Shown here in pieces: positions 51,701 through 62,093 of a stretch of DNA of 64,000 nt (positions within the stretch are counted from its first letter, which is position 1; each line of letters begins with the position of its first letter). A program made the position numbers and the translations under genes. The notes below the pieces were generated by a model, which was given only the letters and a program-made list of their open reading frames with translations, had not been told where the DNA came from and did no database searches. This DNA is from Balanoglossus misakiensis (Eukaryota; Hemichordata), in assembly GCA_040954595.2 (NCBI GenBank), contig CM082586.2, forward strand, positions 496,001 to 560,000, written 5' to 3'.

Positions 51701-52721
51701 AGATAATCCATTGCTTCAATCTTTGTTCCAACTTTGAAATTAATTGCAGATCGTAACAGGGATTTACCCTTCGACTTATTGCTGCTGTCTCTCCTCTCTC
51801 TACGACCAGTTTCTTTCTCCTTTTCATCGTTGCTTTTCCCCTTCAAATCACCCGTTTCCTCCATTTTATTACTATCATTTTCAGATTTCTGATTTCCTTC
51901 TTCCTTTTCGTTTGTATTCTCTTCCTTCTTTTCCTTCAAATACAACAAATTTACACGAATTTATTAAAATCTCATACAGTTCAGTCTGGAAGCGGACTAT
52001 CGAAAGAACCTTAAATTGTGGCCGCTTGGTGGCGCACCCTAGAAATTAGCATAATTGAATAATTACGGAAACTCAACAATGCGACCTTTTTTTCACACAT
52101 AACGCACACTGCGCCACGCCACCATGAGATAGCGTGACACCTTAGAATTATTACCAACCAAAAGTGGAAGCGACTGTAAAACATTTCAACGATGAATTAT
52201 TACAGACCAACGTGTACACCATTTGCAATATATATGTGAATAAATTATGCAAATATGGCTCATTTGATTTGGCATGGACCTGGCCATTGCGTTCGGGAAG
52301 TCGACACAATGTGCTCCGAAAATCCACATGTACTCGGGTCTTTGACATTATAAAGCCGTAGTCACAGACAAAATTAACCAACACGACGAAATAATGCAGA
52401 ATGTACAATAGTTGTGCAATGTCCCATTGCTTAAACACTGTTTATAAATTGACACGACACCCACACAATAGCCAATATGACGTCTGTGTGCAACACACAC
52501 GCTCCCACATCACGCAATGTCGTGCCCGAGTGGGGAGTAAATAGACATTCATCAATTCGTAGCAAATGATGATAATGAGGCTTGTTAAGATATGACACCT
52601 GCATTCAGATGAATTTAGTAAACTGAGCGTGTTGAGAATTCCCTAGAAATAAGCCGCTTTCTCTCACATCACCCAAAGAAAAACATAATGGCGTTAACAA
52701 ACATACCTCCTTGTCCGCCAT
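42789..52721 (-). CDS. PHF20: PHF20/PHF20L1-type chromatin reader: Tudor domains, C2H2 and PHD fingers
   Basis: Nineteen exons: 52707-52721, 51692-51933, 51387-51558, 51036-51209, 50649-50748, 50097-50398, 49499-49985, 48905-48991, 47817-47978, 47451-47651, 46829-47071, 46424-46594, 45886-46044, 45538-45812, 45296-45395, 44941-45136, 43383-44787, 43066-43249 and 42789-42916, giving about 1,600 residues (human PHF20 about 1,012). PHF20 belongs to the MOF/NSL acetyltransferase complex and reads methyl-lysine through Tudor domains. Seen are Tudor 1 (about 67-130, FEGWNQRYDEW), Tudor 2 (about 143-200), a C2H2 finger (about 663-687, CDVQGCDKAFRKQSGLEYH), a PHD finger (about 916-960, HCVCNLDEEDGFMIQCETC), and the conserved C-terminus with WNLLQHVSELESELDKRMD. 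Gln-, Ser/Thr- and Glu/Lys-rich inserts account for the extra length. The acceptor at 45812 is the weakest boundary, implying a 73-bp intron. Confidence 0.93.
44476..44583 (-). repeat. Coding minisatellite, four 27-bp units in PHF20
   Basis: The unit encodes nine residues of the form SDDVTESAK. Four consecutive units are present within the large acidic exon, the first being more diverged. The repeat stays in frame and lies in a Glu/Lys/Asp-rich, presumably disordered region. Confidence 0.8.
50546..50584. repeat. Partial short inverted-repeat element, opposite orientation
   Basis: Contains GGGAACTGGGGGTGAAAGGG followed by TTAAAG, the complement of the left end of copy A at 10602. Located in a PHF20 intron. 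Confidence 0.5.
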
Positions 52722-53150
52722 GCTGCATTGAGTTACGTTTCCCTCTCGTCACACATGAACACTAGATGGCGCACTTCAAAATGGCAGTCGTGCTCTCAAA
52801 TCCCCAAAGAAGATTTCATGAGAACACAGAAAAGTCATGCCTGTCAGAATCACCACACGCAGACAAATATAAAAATGTGTTTATTTGAATAAAATTGAGT
52901 CAAAGAATACACAGAGAAAGTACAGATAGACATGAATGATTTTACAGTCTGGCGGAAGACTCCAGAATGTTGTAGCCAAAGAGAATCTCTCATTGTCAAC
53001 ATAACTAACTGCATCTTCTAAAATTGTTAACTTCACAGAAATATTGCACCATAGGCGTCTTTTCAGCAACTGCAAATGTATTTAAAAAACCTTAAAATGC
53101 TCATAAATCTGTCATACAATATTTTTGTGACTGCACTATAATTTCTGATG
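52722..53150. other. PHF20 5' flank and PDCL3 3' UTR
   Basis: Contains ACTAGATGGCGCAC (52761-52774), a CTCF-like core about 40 bp upstream of the PHF20 start. A minus-sense AATAAA (TTTATT at 52880-52885) is a plausible polyadenylation signal for PDCL3. The PHF20 promoter therefore abuts the end of PDCL3. Confidence 0.55.
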
Positions 53151-54625
53151 CTACCAGTCCTCATCATCATCTGAGTCATCAGCGTTTGTCTTGCCAGACA
53201 TGGATAACATATTCCGTGTTTGAGGTTTGGGTTTTTCAGGAAGATCGGTTTTCACTGCTCCAGTCTCTGATAATTTCCATTCTAATTCTGTAAAAGTGAA
53301 AACAGAAAAAGACAGTTACAATTGCTATCTTCCATACATGTCAAGAAAACATACTATATCCTTGCATACAATAATGCTTACCTTCAATGGTAAGATTTAT
53401 CCCACCAAATTCGAGTGGTCCTACAAACTGCTGTTTCATATTTCCTTCATAATACACAAATACTGTTGGTAAATTTTTATCAGGATAGTTTGGTATACAC
53501 GTTGTTGATATACTCTTCAAGAACTTGGTCACTGGAAACTTTCTGGCAAGCTCTGTCAGATAGTTATTGATCAAACTACAAAGAGGGATCCTTGGAAGAA
53601 ACAGAAAAAAAAACATAATCACTCATCATGTTCAATGTGTGAGTGTGGAAGCTTCCCATAGTCATATTAAATATTTGTGACAAGAGTCAAGATTTGTTCT
53701 CACCCTTGTTTATATAAATGTAAGACAACCCAGACACCATCACCAGCTTTGTTGACTTCTTGCACATAATCCTGTGCACTAATTTCTGTGACATCACCAT
53801 ATCTGGCTTTCATTTGAAACGCTTTGATTTCAGCCAATCGTTGTTGTCTGTAAGAGAAGAAAGGAAGGTAAATGCATTATGCAAATGTAAGATCTGGTTG
53901 TACACTCACTAATATTTAAATATTCACTTCCTATTTTGATATTTAATAACATTTCCCATTTTGATTTTAATACCATTTCCTATACCAGTACCAATGACCA
54001 ATACCTATATTGTTCAAGAATTCTTTCATCCTCTTCATCTTCAAATTCTGCCAATTCATCAATACTCATGTCTTCATAGGATTTCACAACTGAAAAACAC
54101 AAAATTTATTTTTTCAGAAATTGAACCTTATAATATGAAACACTTGAAGTCAAGAAAGCATCAAATCTGGCCTACCATTTCCATCTCCTTTCTTTTGGAT
54201 TGTTTCTTCTAGAAGATCCACAACGTCGTCCTCTGTTACCTCTGCTTCCTTGGGTGGTATAATTCCTTTGGATCGTAAGATGTCATTCCATTGGGTGTCT
54301 TCATTTGGATTCTGTAAGCAATAGCATGTACATCACAGACTGCATTGTGCCATTTTGGGTTTTGTTTCATTTCGTTGTGCGATTTACCACTGGCCAACAT
54401 TCAATTTGGTATTCTTATTACTAAAACCATTCAATGTTTCGTTTCTACACTCAAGTATTTCTGTAGTGTTATTTATTGCCTTATAAGGTCATACATGTGT
54501 ACGTACGTACAGCATGTACAAGACCAGGCCTGGGACAGTTTGTACCTTGGTAGCGAAAAATCTAAGAAAGGATAAACTTTACCAACATGATGAGTACAAG
54601 CATAGAGGGATAAACATACCTGCAT
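53151..54625 (-). CDS. PDCL3: Phosducin-like protein 3, thioredoxin-fold folding cofactor
   Basis: Six exons: 54620-54625, 54176-54311, 54005-54089, 53704-53847, 53382-53590 and 53151-53287, giving 238 residues (human PDCL3 239). PDCL3 (VIAF, PhLP2A) modulates CCT chaperonin folding of actin and tubulin and binds IAP proteins. Visible are the N-terminal block [19 protein letters not shown], an acidic helical stretch with [20 protein letters not shown], then the thioredoxin-like domain (about 80-205) with [40 protein letters not shown] and [13 protein letters not shown], and an acidic tail ending DDDEDW. As in the human gene, the first coding exon carries only the first two codons. The tail ends in Trp rather than the human SEGD-type end. 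Confidence 0.96.
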
Positions 54626-55908
54626 TTTGAGATTAAGTCAATGAAACCACAAAAATTGACAAAAGGCGACGATGTTGTTCGTTTCTGAGCAATCTACCAG
54701 TGACTCAGTGCCAGTAATGCACTTCCTGGTTTAGATACACGCATGCGTCAGTTACATTGGTCTAATTGGAGGAGAGAAGTAGTAAACACCAGTACAAGGG
54801 TTAACGTTGTTCATTTGTTGACCAAAGTTCACTTTGTTTGATGGCGAACCACACTCCCATTTGAAAATGTATCGGTGATACATGAAAGGTACGTAACCTA
54901 ATTTTATTTCGGACATATAAAAAAAAATGTTTGAACATATTTGTACATATTTTACTTTCTGAAACGTGCTTTTAAAATTGTATGTCTAGAAGCTATTTTA
55001 TAAATTTTTTTACATCGTCAGTCATGCGTTGAAAAGCTTCCTACAAGCGTGTTGTTGACACATTCAATATTTTTGCAAAGTAATCTTCGTGCTGTACATT
55101 ACCCGGTATCTCTGTCATTAAACTGAAGTGGTTCGATTTTAGTTTCGTTTTCCATATCATATTCCTATGACCGTGACAATATCAACGGTAATTTCTCAAA
55201 CTTATGATTTTTTTTTTTGCAAATAGCCTAGGCCTGTGTCTATATTTGCCGGAACATTGCATTTATATTTCAGGTAATAATTTGTAAATATGTTAACAAT
55301 GTGTTGATCATTTCATTCTATTTGACCAGTTGCAAATAGAAATTTAGAAATCGTAACTGATTAACGTTAATTGGGATTGCTTTATCAGCCATGACCGGCC
55401 ATCTAGGCGACTTACACCATGCCATGCCCCACGAATGACAAAAATAGAATCTAAACGAGATAACACCCTTGTATCGGAAGATATGCAAAGCATACACGGC
55501 GTATTAAAAGATGACGTCACAAGTTGGAAAATCATTTCAGCAACAGGTCCATCCCACTGGTAAAAATCTGCGCAACGTGGGATGTTCAGTGTTTTGCATT
55601 GTCGTTCATATCCAAGCATATGAATGTAACGTTCATCGGGTTTCACGGTAGCTTGTTTTTCACACGCGCGCTGGATGATGGATTCCTTTGTTGGAAAGCC
55701 CGACGGATTCGGAATTAACTGGCAATAAGTTACCCATCACCCAAGCAAGTTAAATATGCATGTCATGATAAGAACACGAGGAAAACACAAACCTAGAACA
55801 AACAACAGCATCATCTACGACCTTTTGACCTGTAGGCATATTTCCTTTCTTTCTTTTTTTCAGCCAATTATTTATTTTTGACCACTGCAGCAAATCTTGT
55901 TTTTCAAA
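54626..55908. promoter_or_regulatory. Divergent promoter and 5' UTR intron between PDCL3 and the PTB-only gene
   Basis: A plausible non-coding exon of the plus-strand gene ends at a strong donor AAAG|GTACGT (54888), and its acceptor ACTGCAG precedes 55891, 18 bp upstream of the ATG. The transcription starts of the two genes would then lie within about 200 bp of each other. A 100-codon minus-strand frame at 55344-55646 within this intron was judged spurious. Confidence 0.5.
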
Positions 55909-56466
55909 ATGGGTTCTGGTAGCAGTTCACAAAAAGGCAAGACTTTGAACGGCTATTATAGAGTCAAGATTTTAGATCCTAAAAATTACGACAAGGTACA
56001 AGCTGTTGGTAAGATTACTTTTAAAGTGTATATTCTCTTTCAAGTTTCACCATGGCACCTGTGATTTAATGTGCGTGTAGTTTGTTTGATATCATGACGT
56101 TTTTACAACCCGTTTAAGGAAATGGATCAGTTCCGTTAATTTTGGGGGAAACAAGTGTCATAAACCTTATTTCTGTCCTCAGGTCGAGTTAAACTGACGC
56201 TGACCTCCCTGTGCTACACGGATAAAAAAGACGAATATCATGTACCGCTGGAAAACATTATCCGCTACGCTCTAAAAGACGGTATTGTCACCGTGGAAGT
56301 CGCCGGGCTCAATGCTACCCAACGGGAAACGCTCAACAGAACTATATTCGCTTTCAAATCAGACTATGCCAAATATCTGTTCAAAGAACTTGATAAATAC
56401 TGCAAGAAAGTTGCCAAGGATATTTTTAAATCCACAGACAAGATGATGAAAGGTGTTTACACCTAG
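55909..56466 (+). CDS. Predicted N-myristoylated IRS-type PTB-domain-only protein, FRS2-like
   Basis: Two coding exons, 55909-56008 and 56183-56466, encode 127 residues. The N-terminus MGSGSSSQKGK fits an N-myristoylation signal (Gly2, Ser6) followed by basic residues, as in FRS2. Residues about 15-112 resemble an IRS-type PTB domain: GYYRVKILD, RVKLTLTSLCY, LENIIRYALKDGIVTVEV, and TIFAFKSDYAKYLFKELDKY, the last resembling the IFAFKCARAEELF segment of FRS2. The protein stops soon after the domain and lacks the long tyrosine-rich tail through which FRS2 recruits GRB2 and SHP2. The loop that in IRS, DOK and FRS2 carries a Gly-Arg-Arg-Cys/Ser pair is here NATQRETLNR, so phosphotyrosine binding may be altered. 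Membrane-bound adaptor or competitive inhibitor roles are inference. Confidence 0.75.
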
Positions 56467-57935
56467 CAAAGAAGATCACACAATGTGTTTCACAAGGATA
56501 TTCCCTCGTATGTGAAAATGCTAACCCGAGACTCGCCGAAAATGACTGAACGATGAGTTAAAATCGGCAAACAAAACTAGATCGGCCATATTTGTAGTGG
56601 TCGCCAACAACTGTATAGAATGGCAACGTGAGCATTAACTTCTCACATGACACAAATCTTGCCGAAAGCAATTTGATCAGAACCCCGTCGGGGCCAGAGT
56701 TCATATCAGATGGGTCCATGACCTTTCAGCTCGTTACAGATATTGTAATCGTGTCACTGTTATCGTGGGTTGTTATCGCATAGTCGTTGCTGGTGATAAT
56801 ACACAGTGTATATCCGATTCAATCGCCACAAATAGCAACAGGTGATTTTTATATGAAAATGTTTTATTTCAATGTCAAAAAGTATGGTGATAATTACAGT
56901 GGTCTGATATGTTGATAAACTGCCAATATTGGTTTTATAAAGAAAACAGCTTTACACAGTTTCTGTGGTTCAACGACCCATAAAAGTATGAATGTAACCA
57001 TGTAAACAGAACCATGTCGTTTCCTGACGCTAATAACTTTCCTATACAACCCTGAAGTCACTTGGGACGATACCCCCACCACCAATCACTGTCGGTCAAA
57101 ATAACATTGCAGACCTAAATATAGAACATTTAAAATATTTCTCGATGATGCAGCTGCTTTTAACGATCCGACTCTGTAGCTGAGAGCCGTTGTAAAATTG
57201 TGGAAGTACATGTATCCTTTTTTTTGCGAAATTGGCCGAAATGACCTGTGCGTATGGAAGTACGTTTTGTTTTGAGAATATTGAGTTGCACAATTGATCT
57301 GTAGTTGTATGGAAGTTTACGCTGAAGTGATAGATGTATCTACCGTGTATTTTCGTGTATTGTACTTGGCCTCGGCAGCATTTACCTGTAAGGCAATGAC
57401 ATTTGACCTTTGGTCCAGAGAACCCCGCTAATCCAGAAGCCTCCCCAAATCATTCATCAACGATAAGCATGATACAGAAGCTTAGGATTGATTGTTGAGC
57501 TGTCTGGTCTTCAGACAGGGGCGGTTTTTGGTGGGTGTTACAATAAAAATTGGCACTAAAGTCTCTCACAGAAGACAGTGCCTATGTTGCAAGAGCCAAG
57601 CCAAGCGCTGAAAGAATCATAAAATAGAGCACTATCAACAATAAAACTGTTCAACTTAACGACTGTCGATCAATACGAGCGATTGATTGCTCATGGTGGC
57701 CGGGCGTCTAAATAACTCTGCAAAACTGAAAACAACAAACCACACACAAACACTATATGCTTCCTAAAACAAATCACCTGCAACTATATACAATTTCTAA
57801 TCTGATACCGCTCTATACTTTGCACAGTTCCCATGGCTAAATTGCGTTGATTAATTGCCCATAGGGGGACTACTGTTCACTGTCACAGCTCTGACACTTT
57901 CAGAGTTCTTGGAGAGGCTGCATAGACAGCAATAT
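56467..57935. other. 3' UTR of the PTB-only gene and methyltransferase 3' flank
   Basis: AATAAA at 57542-57547 is a plausible plus-strand polyadenylation signal, giving a 3' UTR of about 1.1 kb. The methyltransferase-like gene on the minus strand stops at 57936, so the two genes are convergent. No other coding sequence is seen. Confidence 0.5.
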
Positions 57936-58946
57936 CTACGTCAGTGGGTTTGTGTCTCTCTTATCTTTCTCAAGTCTCCGATTGACGTATTTGACGATGT
58001 CAGGTGTGACCTTCAAATTGAACTTGAGATCCATCAGTCCCGGGTATGGGGTGTGTGCTCCTTGGCCGGCTCGCTGAATGCTCGGGTAGCCGCAGTCCAC
58101 CAGGGGATGAGTCGCTGTAATGAACAACAATCGGTCGAAGAACTCCACGTAATCACCTTGATACTTGAACATCCCTTCTGTCAATTCGCGAACACCGCTC
58201 GCTATCTGATAGTTGCTGATAATCTCCATCTGTGGCGGAAACTTCTCTTTCAACATCGATAGCCACCGCACTTTCGGGAGAACTATGGGTACAATTTCAA
58301 TCTCCCACTGAACATCGACGTTTATTGCTTGCAGATTCTTGATGATATTGATGTATGGTTCCGATCCAGTAACGTCATTGTCGTTGAAACGAGTGTTGGC
58401 CGATTTAAAGAAAGGCAACGTACTCATAGGACCAGGGCGATGTATAATCAACAACTTGCCGTGTTCTGACAGAGATTTCATGATGAATAGAAATGTGTCC
58501 CGGGCGTTCGTGAAATGTTCGACAGCATCACGAAGTAAGATCTTGTCAAACGGCGCTGCTTTCTTATCGTAGCCTTCGGCATCCGACGCCAACTCACGGA
58601 AATATTCCTCGGCACCGACGTGAGCGATTTTAAACGGTAACATTCGTTGAGTCGGCGTCTCCTCGTAATGGGTCTTGCCAGGGAAGACGTTTACCATTGG
58701 TTCGAGTAAACAGAATTTCTCTTTAATTTTGGATGCGAGGCTCCCACGACCTGGACCAATGTACGCCAACCTGTCGTTTGTATTCAGCTCTAAATGTTTG
58801 TGGACCAAATTGAAAAGTTGTTCTTCATAAACGTTACCGAAGCTGTATTTTTCCTCTTCTTCCAGGCTTGGTAGTTTCAGTTTGTTCTGCCATTTTTCCG
58901 AGATTACAGCGAAAGGCTGCGGTTGTTCGGGAAGTTTGACGGCCAT
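57936..58946 (-). CDS. Intronless SAM-dependent methyltransferase-like protein
   Basis: A single open frame of 336 residues. Residues 62-68 read YIGPGRG, a variant of the Gly-rich motif I that binds S-adenosylmethionine. LLEPM (about 80-84) sits where the acidic ribose-contacting residue is expected at the end of strand 2. FDKILLRDAVEHF (about 133-145) resembles the strand-4 region of class I methyltransferases, and GKLLIIHRPG (163-172) resembles strand 5. The C-terminal third (about 240-336), with EFFDRLLFITATHPL, looks like an extension rather than the core. I do not recognise a named orthologue and the substrate is unknown. The lack of introns, in a window where most genes have many, suggests a retroposed or intron-poor family. 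Confidence 0.8.
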   Translation of the reverse strand: MAVKLPEQPQPFAVISEKWQNKLKLPSLEEEEKYSFGNVYEEQLFNLVHKHLELNTNDRLAYIGPGRGSLASKIKEKFCLLEPMVNVFPGKTHYEETPTQRMLPFKIAHVGAEEYFRELASDAEGYDKKAAPFDKILLRDAVEHFTNARDTFLFIMKSLSEHGKLLIIHRPGPMSTLPFFKSANTRFNDNDVTGSEPYINIIKNLQAINVDVQWEIEIVPIVLPKVRWLSMLKEKFPPQMEIISNYQIASGVRELTEGMFKYQGDYVEFFDRLLFITATHPLVDCGYPSIQRAGQGAHTPYPGLMDLKFNLKVTPDIVKYVNRRLEKDKRDTNPLT

Positions 58947-61900
58947 GTTGTGTGTTGGAAAGAATTAGCCGTAGCCCCTTCAAAAGTTTCAAGTTGCAGA
59001 GCTATGTACACAAAGGCGCGTGGGATCAGATCCGACCAACGCAGGTTTTTGCGAATCTATAGCCGTCGTCTGCTCCAAATTAAGTCGTCCACAACTACAG
59101 AGCAACCACGGAACGTTTAAATATCCAAAGACGGTGCGTCAGATCAGAAACCTGACAATCCTGTAACCAAGACAGAGCTGGGTGGACGCTGAACCACCAC
59201 TCTTTGGCATGGAAGACTTTTGACAGGTACACAAGGCCGCTTTGTGGCACGACTAAACACGCGAACAATGAACCAGGGTTGTCACGGTGACAGTCAGTGG
59301 TCAAACAAAGAAGGCTGGGGTTTATCAATGGCGGCAGTATATAACATACGTATATTGGTCTTTTCCAATTGAACGTGCAGAGAATAACACGACACAATTA
59401 CAACTCATAATATATAACGTATCAAATAATTGCTATAATTACACTAAAAATATATTACTTATTCATGAGGTTTTTTGAGTGGTGAGTTCAAACTCCGTGG
59501 AACAAAGTTGCTACGACACTGGTGTTAGACTAATTAATTGGCCAAAGGTATATCCTAAGCTAGTCCGGACAATTGCGTTGAGAGGAAAAAAACTAGGATT
59601 ATTGCAATCAACAGGCAATGTATTGACAGTAGAGAATTTTGTTGTCTGACGATACATCACGTTTGTTCTCCTATCTTTTATTAGCAGCTGGATTTACTGG
59701 CATTAAAAATTTAACACTCTCTATTGACAGGAAAGCTTGGGTCGGATATTGTGAATTGACGTCGCATCGTAAACCGGTTGCCACGAGAGTGCTGGTTACA
59801 AATGTATACAGTGTTCCTTGCAAACACGCGTTCCAGTCAAGAGCCAAAACTATTGCTACCATGGTACCACCTGGGCAAATATGTGAAGTGCATCGCTAAC
59901 AAGAAATGGGGGTGGTCAAGTGCATCACAGATGGAATAGACTGCGCTGGCCACTGGGCACATATGCATACACCCACGTTGTTTGGTTTTGTGAGATAAGT
60001 ATCGCGTTTAAAGTGCATCGCTAAGAATCCAAGACGGGTTGGTCAAGTGCACGACTGTTATAAATGGCTCAAGTTGTGGCCAGATGCTGTGGCCAACAAA
60101 CACACACAGCCGAGGTGGCCGGTTGTGGTCAGGCCTCATGGTGCATATGCCAAAAGTAAAAACGACGCCAATCAATGTATTTAAATAAAATATAACAAAT
60201 ATGACAAGACTTGCTAAAGAACATATGACTGCACTGGTGACCTTTAGGCAACTCATATTTCAAGGCAGAGCGTTTCAGCATTCACTTGAAGTTTTTTTAT
60301 TGTGGTATTCAATAGAAAGGTGGGGTAAGTCATTCGATGAAGTCCTTTCGCGGCAAAATAAACCCAGGACAATGAAGTTTTGGGCATATAATACAAAATG
60401 CGAGTTGTAGCCGCTGGGGTAGTTAATACTGTCATTGAGCACGGAATATATAGATATATTGAGGAATGGAGGTTGGGATCTGAAAGGGGTATACAATTTC
60501 AGTGTCCTTTGTCTGAATAAAGTTTCTGACTTGGATTGAATGAGTTGTCAACATAAAGCACGGGGTCCAATTACCTTACATGAACTAAGGACCGTCTGAA
60601 AAGCTACAGTAGATCATGGATATAGGGCAACCGTGGTACAAAATTCACCCGTGACTACCGTCCATGTTCTTATTCAATTTTATTTCATTACACATAAACA
60701 CACTAATCCTGACTCTATCATTCTAGCGATATAACAAATATATTTTCTCTAAAAAAACTTGTCGGGAAGTACTAAAACTAAGAAGTGAAAATTGTACTGA
60801 TTCCATTCATAACTTTTGATCACGTATGTTTACAGCTAATAGCTAATAGTAATCTTGCGAGGAAACGTAAACAATGTCTTAACATAAACCCATAACTGAC
60901 TCGTGTACATAAACAAGAACACCTTGTGTAACTTCAAAGAAAACTTATGACGTACACATCCGATGCTTTTGGCACTCGTGAAAAATGACGACACCACTTT
61001 CGACTGTCACAGTGTTGTGACGTCATCACCGATAACCCTGTCACCTGGCAAAATAATGGAAGTGTCTGGAGTACTCTATTCCATTAGAATAGACTGAAAA
61101 ACCTTGTATATGTACAGAATAGTACCATGATACAAATAGATACGTATCCTTCCTGTCTATAATTGCATTATTTGTATATTAGATCACGTGTTCTATTTTC
61201 ACGCTGACTTCGATAAATTTCATATAGGCCCACAGTTGTATATTTCTGTAAATCGAACTGGACTTAAATGTTGTACACCGATGTCACCCTCAGGGTGTCT
61301 AGTACTGAAACTTTAACTTTCATACTTATCATGGAACCGACAACAGGTTGTACAAGTGCTGGTATGTAATTCTTCAAAGCCTTGTCTTATTTGGGTGGAT
61401 CTATCACGTGACTGTTTACCGGACTACCGACATGATATAGCTTGCGTGTTTAACGTGTTTTGTGACGACCTTGTTAATGTGAACACGGTGTGGCCGTCCG
61501 GTCAACATGACGGGTTGAAAACAACATACAAAAGGAATCATATTTTAGTGTTTATCTGTTGATACGATTTGTGTAACATATGGTTGTCTTATATGGTAAC
61601 ATACGTGCGACCTGAATGCATACGTCAGCAACCACATCATTAACGCTTGTAAAACATAGAGGTATGGGTGACCAATTCCTGTACACTACTGCAAATGTGG
61701 ACCAGAAAAAAATCCTCAAAAGCCACACACCTTTAAACATAATAAACAAAATCATCAATTATACTCTCCAATTGGGTTAAATAGATCCATGACTAAATAT
61801 GCCATTTATATACATGTTCAAATAAAGTTGATATAATGCTGTACTGTTCATAAGTCATTCTTTACCAGTCTGTAACAGCTGATAATATTTTAAAGCAGTA

Positions 61901-62093
61901 GATGCTTTAAAATTGTTCACCTCATGCTCACAACAAATCAAGACGAACCACACCCTTGATATCACATTGAATCGGAGATTCACAAAATACTGGTGTGGTT
62001 TTTTGTCCATAGTCTTTTGAAGTGAGTTTTCTGTCGACGCCTGTCATCATTTGTGATCAGGCTGGAGGACGCCTCGGATATAATACGCGGCAT
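58947..62093. other. Intergenic DNA between the methyltransferase and NHL genes
   Basis: No coding gene is recognised. The first few hundred bases next to 58947 are presumably promoter and 5' UTR of the methyltransferase gene. A diverged two-copy repeat with GTGCATCGCTAA and GGTCAAGTGCA lies at about 59885-60060. TCACGTGAC occurs at 61404-61412. The part near 62093 is probably 3' UTR of the NHL gene. Confidence 0.45.

Noticed and set aside
55344-55646. A 100-codon minus-strand frame in the 5' intron of the PTB-only gene
   Set aside because: It starts from a non-ATG codon directly after a stop, has no recognisable family, no splice partners, and lies in a region expected to be intronic.
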